Part shown: positions 58,746-64,000 of the stretch, piece after piece
Layout of the letters: each line of letters opens with the position of its first letter
Numbering within the stretch: position 1 is the stretch's first letter
Assembly: GCF_004217445.1 (NCBI RefSeq)
Contig: NZ_SHKX01000001.1
Location: 1 to 64,000 of the forward strand
DNA: 64,000 bases
Origin: Fluviicoccus keumensis
Lineage (GTDB): Bacteria; Pseudomonadota; Gammaproteobacteria; Pseudomonadales; Moraxellaceae
Direction: 5' to 3'
The notes under the pieces: generated by a model
What the model saw: only the letters and a program-made list of their open reading frames with translations
Told to the model about the DNA's origin: nothing
Database searches by the model: none
Program-made: the position numbers and the translations under genes

Positions 58746-59876
58746 TCACTCGTCGGTCATGCTGCATTCCGGATTGGTGGGCTCCATCTTGCAACGGATT
58801 TTCTTCAGCACCTTCATCATGCGCGGGTCGTAATAACCGTCCTTGGTCATCTGGATGCGGGCTTCGCGCATCATGATCTTGTAGCGTTTTTCATCCGCCG
58901 GATTCAACTCCATCCAGTATTTGGCCGGAATATCCTTCTCCTGCTTGTCGATGTAGGTGAAAAGCTCGTCCAGGAACTCGTCCATGAACTTCAGGGAGAC
59001 CGCGCGCAGGCTCATCATCTTCTGGTCCAGATCCGGCAGCTTCTGCTTGATGCGGTCACGGTTGATCACCAGGCTGCCGGTAATCTGCGCCAGGGGGAAT
59101 TTGTAGATGGCGCCCTGCGTGCCCAGGCCCTTGTACAGCTCCAGCGGCCGGAACGCGATGGCGGGGGCAGCCACGATGTCCACCTGCCCGTTGTTGAACT
59201 TGCCCGCGAAGTTGGTGATGTCGGACGCCACCGGCTGCGCGCCCAGCTTCTGCACCATCTCGGCCTGCGACTTGTCCCAGTCCAGTACGGCAATCTTCTT
59301 GCCCGCCGCCTTCTCGATCGAGTTGATCTGCTTGTCGCGCACCATCACGTACAGCGCGCCCACCGGCAACACGCCCACGATCTGGTAGGGTTCGGTAATC
59401 GACAACGGAATCAGCTTCGGGTCCAGCAAGGTCTTCAGCAATACCCGCATGTGTTCATACGAAGGCACGCCGCCCACCGAATCGACACTGCCGATGAACG
59501 AATTGAACTGCCTGGCGCGCAGAGTGGAAATCCCGGCGGCGTCGCACTGCCCGGCCTTGAAGTTCTCGGCGGCGATGCGCTCGTCGGTGAAGACCTGGAT
59601 TTCGGTATAGACGTTCCAGCGCCGGGCGATCAGCACCAGATCCTTGGCGCGGTTATACAGTTCGCCGTTCTTGCCGAGGATGTCGAACAGGCACACCGAC
59701 ACGTGCAGCGGCTTGTCGAGGGGCGGCGGCAGGCCGTCTTCGCCGGGTTTCAGGTCCTTGGCGATCGCCATGATTTCGGTAGCGTGCGCCGGAGCGGACG
59801 GGACCGCGGTCAGCGCGGCAGAGAGCGCCAGCGCACCCAGCAGGCCGGGCAGGCAGGCGGAAAGACGTTTGAGCAT
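58746..59876 (-). CDS. AdeT/DUF6091-like periplasmic solute-binding-type protein 2
   Basis: A 376-residue paralogue: signal peptide ending APAHATE, then DGLPPPLDKPLHVSVCLFDI, FTDERIAAENFKAGQCDAAG and LLDPKLIPLSITEPYQIVGV. Shared blocks with its neighbours cover the whole protein, including NFAGKFNNGQVDI. It ends in RCKMEPTNPECSMTDE with the same CX8C spacing. Internal Cys in FKAGQCDAAG is also conserved in all three. The start at ATG 59876 has GAGG upstream; an in-frame codon at 59894 is possible. Confidence 0.85.
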   Translation of the reverse strand: MLKRLSACLPGLLGALALSAALTAVPSAPAHATEIMAIAKDLKPGEDGLPPPLDKPLHVSVCLFDILGKNGELYNRAKDLVLIARRWNVYTEIQVFTDERIAAENFKAGQCDAAGISTLRARQFNSFIGSVDSVGGVPSYEHMRVLLKTLLDPKLIPLSITEPYQIVGVLPVGALYVMVRDKQINSIEKAAGKKIAVLDWDKSQAEMVQKLGAQPVASDITNFAGKFNNGQVDIVAAPAIAFRPLELYKGLGTQGAIYKFPLAQITGSLVINRDRIKQKLPDLDQKMMSLRAVSLKFMDEFLDELFTYIDKQEKDIPAKYWMELNPADEKRYKIMMREARIQMTKDGYYDPRMMKVLKKIRCKMEPTNPECSMTDE

Positions 59877-59977
59877 GGCGGCAGACCTCGACAATCGGGT
59901 TATGGTTGTTATTCCGGGAGTCCACGGGAAAGCATAAGCCGGGAGCAGGAGCGGCGAATTGGCCGTCGTGACAAAGT

Positions 59978-60011
59978 AAAAGGGCGGCGGAGTGTGGCTC
60001 CGCCGCCCTTT
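59978..60011 (-). terminator. terminator of the third AdeT-like gene
   Basis: A perfect 14-bp stem AAAGGGCGGCGGAG/CTCCGCCGCCCTTT with a five-base loop is followed on the minus strand by TTTACTTTG, just past the gene at 60032-61147. Confidence 0.9.
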
Positions 60012-60031
60012 CGGCCGTCGTATCGGCCCGA

Positions 60032-61147
60032 TTACTCATCCGGCAGCGAGCACTCCGCTTCGTTGGGCTTCAGCTTGCAGCGCACTTTCTTCTGCAGTTT
60101 CATCATGCGGGCATCGTAATAACCTTCCTTGGTCATCTGGATGCGGGCATCGCGCATCATCATCTTGAAGCCGTCTTCGTTGGCCTTGTCCATCGGCAGC
60201 CAATACTTGGCGGGAATATCCTTCTCGGTCTTTTCCAGCAGCTTGAAGATCTGGTCCAGCATCTGGTCCAGGAACTGCCCGGCGATGCCGCGGAATACTG
60301 ACAGTTTTTCATCCAGGTCCGGCAGCTTCTTCTTGATGCGGTCGCGGTTGATCACCAGGCTGGCGCTCATCTGCGCCAGCGGGAATTTGTAGATGCCGCC
60401 GTATTCACCCAGGCCGCGATACAGCTCGAAGGGCCGGTAGGCCAGGGCGGGCATCACGATGATGTCCACCTGGCCGTTGTTGAACTTGCCGCCGATGTTG
60501 GTCAGGTCAGCCGACACCGGCTGCGCGCCGATGCGCCGCACGATCTCGGTCTGGGTCTTGTCCCAGTCCAGCACGGCAATCTTCTTGCCCGCCGCCTTTT
60601 CAATGGAGTCGATATGGCGATTGTTGACGTGCACGTAAGCGCCGCCGATCGGCATCACGCCCAGGATCTGGTATTGGCCGGTAATGGTCATCGGCGCGAT
60701 TTTCGGATCCAGCAGGGTATGCAGCAGCAGGCGCATGCTTTCATAATCGGGCACGCCGCCCACGGCATCGACGCTGCCCATGAAGGGGTTGAACTGGCGG
60801 GCGCGCAGGGTGGAAATCCCGGCGGCGTCGCACTGGCCGACCTTGAAGTTCTCGGCGGTGACGCGCTCGTCGGTAAACACCTTCAGGTCGGCATAGACAT
60901 TCCAGCGCTGGGCGATCAGCGCCAGATCCTTCGCCTGGCTATAGAAGTCGCCGTTCTTGCCCTGGAAGTCAAAGAAGCAGACGGTGACGTGCAGCGGCTT
61001 TTCCAGCGGCGGCGGCAGGCCGTCCTGACCGGGTTTCAGTTCTTCGGCGGCAGACAGGATTTCGGATTCGGCCATCGCCGGTACAGCGGCGGCCAGCAGG
61101 CAGCAGGCCAGCAGATGACGGGAAAACCGTTTCAGGAAGGAACCCAT
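60032..61147 (-). CDS. AdeT/DUF6091-like periplasmic solute-binding-type protein 3
   Basis: A 371-residue paralogue and the first in transcription order. Signal peptide ending VPAMAES; then PLHVTVCFFDFQGKNGDFYS, FTDERVTAENFKVGQCDAAG and GGKFNNGQVDIIVMPALAYR. It is closest to protein 2 in its N-terminal half (DGLPPPLEKP). The C-terminus RCKLKPNEAECSLPDE keeps the CX8C motif. CGGAG lies before the ATG at 61147. It has its own terminator and faces a LysR gene across 247 bases. Confidence 0.85.
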   Translation of the reverse strand: MGSFLKRFSRHLLACCLLAAAVPAMAESEILSAAEELKPGQDGLPPPLEKPLHVTVCFFDFQGKNGDFYSQAKDLALIAQRWNVYADLKVFTDERVTAENFKVGQCDAAGISTLRARQFNPFMGSVDAVGGVPDYESMRLLLHTLLDPKIAPMTITGQYQILGVMPIGGAYVHVNNRHIDSIEKAAGKKIAVLDWDKTQTEIVRRIGAQPVSADLTNIGGKFNNGQVDIIVMPALAYRPFELYRGLGEYGGIYKFPLAQMSASLVINRDRIKKKLPDLDEKLSVFRGIAGQFLDQMLDQIFKLLEKTEKDIPAKYWLPMDKANEDGFKMMMRDARIQMTKEGYYDARMMKLQKKVRCKLKPNEAECSLPDE

Positions 61148-61210
61148 GCATTGACTCCGTGTTGCGCGGGTATACGGATGACCGCGGCTTGATTATTGTT
61201 ATGGCAGTGC

Positions 61211-61227
61211 GTTTTTCGAGTAAAAAC
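61211..61227. promoter_or_regulatory. LysR-type palindrome between AdeT-like 3 and LysR
   Basis: GTTTTT-CGAGT-AAAAAC is a perfect inverted repeat of 17 bases that contains the T-N11-A pattern of LysR sites. It lies in the divergent region between the gene at 61147 and the LysR gene at 61395. The remaining bases of this 247-base gap show nothing else I can support. Confidence 0.5.
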
Positions 61228-61394
61228 TCTAACCCACAATTTCGGCGATGGTAGGGCATGGTTGTCGGAAAAACAAGCCGCTGGTCCGGCAGCGCCCCTT
61301 CCGGCCATTGACTGTTGGAAAAATGCGATCGTTGCTCGTCGAAACCGGACGGGCGTCACCGGCCGATTCAGTCGGCATCATGGAGAATCAAGGC

Positions 61395-62348
61395 ATGCAA
61401 TACCGTCTGGAAGACATTGAAACCTTCCTGCAAGTCGCCGACACCGGCAGCATTACCCAGGCCGCCGAGCGCCTCTGCGTCAGCAAGTCGGTGATCAGCA
61501 AGCGCATCGTGCGGCTGGAAGGCATGCTGGGCATCGCCTTGCTGCACCGCTCCACGCGCGGCGTCACCCTCACCGATCGCGGCCAGGCCTTCAGCCAGCG
61601 CGCCCTGCGCATTATTGAAGACCTGAACCTGGCGGCGGACGAAGTCGCCGAGCACGGCAACGAGCTGGTCGGGCAGATACGCATCGCCGGGCCGCTCAGT
61701 TTCGGCTCGCGCTATCTGGGTGAGTTGCTGTTTCCTTTCATGGCGCATCATCCGCGTTTGCAGGTATCGCTGGATCTGGAAGACCGCACCGTCGATCTGG
61801 TGCGCGAGGGCTATGACCTCGGCATCCGCGTCACCCGTTCGCCGGCGCTGGAACTGCGCGCCCGGCAACTGGCGGTCAGCCGCCGCGTGGTCTGTTGCAG
61901 TCCCGCCTACGCCGAGAAGCACGGCCTGCCCAAAACGCTGGACGAACTGCTGAAGCACGAGGCCATCGGCTACTCCAACGTCAGCGCCAGCCAGTTGTGG
62001 CAGTTCGAACCGGAAGCGCCCGGCGGCGAGGTGCGGGCGCTGGCGATGCGCGGCCGCATCATGGTCAACAACGGCGAATCGGCCCGTTCCGCCGCCGTCG
62101 CCGGGTTGGGCGTGGCCATGCTGCCGCTGTTCATTGTCGGCGACGCGCTGTGCAAGGGCGACCTGATCATGCTGCCCGACCTGGCCGAGCCGGTGCCCGA
62201 CCACATCTTCGCCGTCTACCCGCAAACCCGTTATGTCAGTCGGGCGGTGCGCGGCGTCATCGATTACCTCGTCACTTCCCTGAGTGAAACCCCGCCCTGG
62301 GAACGCGGCCTGCCGTGCCGTGGTGTTCGCCCCTTGGAAACACCGTGA
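61395..62348 (+). CDS. LysR-family transcriptional regulator
   Basis: A 317-residue regulator. The HTH begins MQYRLEDIETFLQVADTGSI with the recognition helix in LCVSKSVISKRIVRLE; the effector domain follows. ATG 61395 has GGAGA about nine bases upstream, favouring it over ATG 61380. It is divergent from the AdeT-like gene and 73 bases upstream of a pirin gene, so either may be its target. Its PF03466-type domain shows no special feature. Confidence 0.92.
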   Translation: MQYRLEDIETFLQVADTGSITQAAERLCVSKSVISKRIVRLEGMLGIALLHRSTRGVTLTDRGQAFSQRALRIIEDLNLAADEVAEHGNELVGQIRIAGPLSFGSRYLGELLFPFMAHHPRLQVSLDLEDRTVDLVREGYDLGIRVTRSPALELRARQLAVSRRVVCCSPAYAEKHGLPKTLDELLKHEAIGYSNVSASQLWQFEPEAPGGEVRALAMRGRIMVNNGESARSAAVAGLGVAMLPLFIVGDALCKGDLIMLPDLAEPVPDHIFAVYPQTRYVSRAVRGVIDYLVTSLSETPPWERGLPCRGVRPLETP

Positions 62349-62421
62349 GCGTTCGCGCGGCGCTTCTGCCGCTTCCGCATCAGGCTTACAGTGGGCGCAT
62401 CCACTGAATGAGGGTTTCATC

Positions 62422-63249
62422 ATGACAACCAGACAAGTCACCGGGCTGGTGCGCGGCCAGGCCGCCAGTGACGGCGCGGGCGTAAAGCTGTCGCGCGTGA
62501 TCGGCAACAGCCAGGTGTCCATGCTCGACCCGTTCCTGATGCTCGACGAGTTCCGCTCGGACGAAGCCGGGGACTATATCGCCGGTTTTCCCGACCACCC
62601 GCATCGCGGCTTTGAAACCGTGACCTACATGCTGGCCGGGCGCATGCGCCACCACGACAACCAGGGCAACAGCGGCCTGCTGGAAGCGGGCAGCGTGCAA
62701 TGGATGACCGCCGGGCGCGGCATTGTCCACTCGGAAATGCCGGAACAGGAAGACGGCCTGATGTGGGGCTTCCAGCTGTGGGTGAACCTGCCCGCCCGCG
62801 ACAAGATGATGCCGCCGCGCTATCAGGACATCCGTCCCGAACAAGTGCCGGAAGTGGCCTTTGACGGCGGCAAGGTCCGGGTAATTGCCGGGGAATTCGC
62901 GGGCGTGGCCGGGCCGGTGGAGGGCATTGTCACCGCGCCGTTGTATCTCGATGTGCGGCTCCACGCGGGCGGACAGTTCGCGACGGCGGTTCCCGAGGGG
63001 CATCATGCCTTTGCCTATGTCTATCAGGGCGGGGCGGTGATTGCCGGGAAGCCGGTGGCGCGCGGGCAACTGGCCATTCTGGGTGATGGTGACCGGGTGG
63101 AGGCGGCGGCGGGTGATGAACCGGCGTCGCTGATTCTGGTGGCGGCGCAGCCGTTACGGGAGCCGGTGGCGCGTTATGGCCCGTTCGTGATGAATTCGCA
63201 GGCGGAGATTTATCAGGCGTTTGCGGATTTCAGGGAAGGGCGGTTTTGA
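62422..63249 (+). CDS. pirin family protein (second copy)
   Basis: A 275-residue bicupin with the pirin metal motifs DHPHRGFETVTYMLAGRMRH and MTAGRGIVHSEMP, and the family C-terminus RYGPFVMNSQAEIYQAFADF. All three N-terminal His and the Glu ligand are kept. ATG 62422 has GAGGG upstream. Preceded by a LysR gene, repeating the LysR-pirin linkage at 34823-36666. Confidence 0.92.
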   Translation: MTTRQVTGLVRGQAASDGAGVKLSRVIGNSQVSMLDPFLMLDEFRSDEAGDYIAGFPDHPHRGFETVTYMLAGRMRHHDNQGNSGLLEAGSVQWMTAGRGIVHSEMPEQEDGLMWGFQLWVNLPARDKMMPPRYQDIRPEQVPEVAFDGGKVRVIAGEFAGVAGPVEGIVTAPLYLDVRLHAGGQFATAVPEGHHAFAYVYQGGAVIAGKPVARGQLAILGDGDRVEAAAGDEPASLILVAAQPLREPVARYGPFVMNSQAEIYQAFADFREGRF

Positions 63250-63256
63250 GGTGGGT

Positions 63257-63284
63257 CCGGGGGCTTTAGGCTCCCGGGCTTTTT
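63257..63284 (+). terminator. terminator after the pirin gene
   Basis: CCGGGGGC-TTTAG-GCTCCCGG forms an 8-bp stem with one G-U pair, followed by GCTTTTT. Confidence 0.75.
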
Positions 63285-63307
63285 GGTGGGTTGGAAGGGG
63301 GTGGGAA

Positions 63308-64000
63308 ATGGATGGCGGATTTGTAGCGGGGACGTTGGTGCATACGGACAAGGGATTGGTGCCGATTGAGCAGATAAGGGTGGGTGATTTGGTGCTTTCG
63401 AAGCATGAGAATGGGCTGTGGGAGCAGGCTTATAGGCGTGTGGTTAATACATTTGGCTCGCATGAGCTTAAGAAAGTCTACGCAATACGCTATGTTGACA
63501 AAATCCCGCAGGAAGGACAGTGGCTTCCTAATAGCGATAATGATTATGAGACACTTTATCTCACTGATAACCATCCAGTATGGGTTGAGAGAATTGGAAA
63601 GCAAGCGGCGATAGTTTTAGCTGATGAGCAAGATAAAGAGTATGTTGATCCTGACTTGAGGTTGGAATGGATTCGTGCTGGAGATATACGCACTGGAATG
63701 CGTATGGTTTTGTCTGATGGGCGTAATGGTTGTATTGTTGAGTTAAATGAGAGGGTTTTCGGTACAGATATTAGCGGTCTTTATTACGAGCAATTTGGAT
63801 TTAATGCGAGTTATGTCGTTGATATGCGATATTCTGAGGTTAATAGGTATTTTGTTGCCGATCATTTTGATGAAATGCTGGATCGTGATGATACTGATAG
63901 AAACTCGATTTTCGGCGACCCTAAAAAGCACAAGGTTGTTCAAGAGTTTTTTGAGTATTGGCATTCGCATCGTCGTCAGAAATATGAAAATGGTGCCGTT
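63308..64000 (+). CDS. Hint-domain protein, runs off the window (partial)
   Basis: The frame from ATG 63308 stays open for 231 codons to the window edge. It encodes a Hint (hedgehog/intein) fold: FVAGTLVHTDKGLVPIEQIR then VGDLVLSKHENG, block-B-like LTDNHPVWVERIG, and a late VVDMRYSEVNRYFVAD. The position usually occupied by the nucleophilic Cys before FVAGT is Gly here, and no C-terminal HN motif follows. GGAAGGGGG lies before the ATG. Codon use turns strongly AT-rich after about 63430, unlike the pirin gene, indicating acquisition. Hint domains of this kind occur in polymorphic toxins and secreted proteins; function here is unknown. Confidence 0.7.
   Translation, partial: MDGGFVAGTLVHTDKGLVPIEQIRVGDLVLSKHENGLWEQAYRRVVNTFGSHELKKVYAIRYVDKIPQEGQWLPNSDNDYETLYLTDNHPVWVERIGKQAAIVLADEQDKEYVDPDLRLEWIRAGDIRTGMRMVLSDGRNGCIVELNERVFGTDISGLYYEQFGFNASYVVDMRYSEVNRYFVADHFDEMLDRDDTDRNSIFGDPKKHKVVQEFFEYWHSHRRQKYENGAV

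Overview
The window is a high-GC Gram-negative chromosome segment. It carries apolipoprotein N-acyltransferase, TonB-dependent and beta-barrel outer-membrane proteins, a Slt transglycosylase, MiaB and a ybeZ-ybeY-corC-lnt group. Gene content suggests a betaproteobacterium (Neisseriales/Chromobacteriaceae-like is a guess). No rRNA, tRNA, CRISPR array or insertion sequence was recognised. Two AT-rich patches, about 32.4-34.8 kb and 63.3-64.0 kb, look foreign against the background.

1-12 kb is a nitrate/nitrite assimilation locus. On the minus strand lie a NarK-type transporter and a PP2C/Ser-Thr kinase fusion. On the plus strand lie a FAD electron-transfer protein, the molybdopterin nitrate reductase, NirB and NirD. 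The divergent intergenic region holds two near-consensus sigma-54 promoters facing away from each other. The transporter leader carries two hexaloop hairpins with A at loop position 1 and G at position 4, the signature of an ANTAR (NasT/NasR) target. A second pair of such hairpins lies just before nirB. Nitrogen control reappears at 44.2 kb, where amtB has an NtrC-like box and a sigma-54 promoter.

12-27 kb holds a PAS/NarX-type histidine kinase with a fused receiver, a PF10118 hydrolase with a short AraC regulator, a class I-like HMG-CoA reductase, a family I.1 lipase, a Bcr/CflA exporter, an ATM1-type ABC exporter overlapping a patatin-like phospholipase, a TonB-dependent copper receptor, a WS/DGAT acyltransferase, an outer-membrane barrel and a nitronate monooxygenase.

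27-35 kb holds lnt-corC and ybeY-phoH, separated by an opposite-strand lipoprotein gene, then an AT-rich islet with unknown proteins and a higBA toxin-antitoxin pair that has clear paired operators.

35-46 kb holds a LysR/pirin/GST/benE/tautomerase cluster, a creatininase-like protein, an Mpo1-like protein, a Crp/Fnr regulator, a GNAT, a second hydrolase/AraC pair and amtB. 46-57 kb holds a zinc-ribbon protein, miaB, slt, a substrate-binding/GGDEF fusion, RidA, a MASE1-CHASE hybrid kinase, and a two-gene DUF692 (MbnB-like) operon whose partner has a PqqD-like tail.

57-61 kb carries three tandem paralogous AdeT/DUF6091-like periplasmic proteins that share a C-terminal CX8C motif. A second LysR and pirin pair follows. 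The window ends inside a low-GC Hint-domain ORF that lacks the usual catalytic cysteine. The best candidates for something new are the DUF692 operon with its neighbours, the two hexaloop RNA regions of the nas locus, and the duplicated hydrolase/AraC modules with a shared operator.
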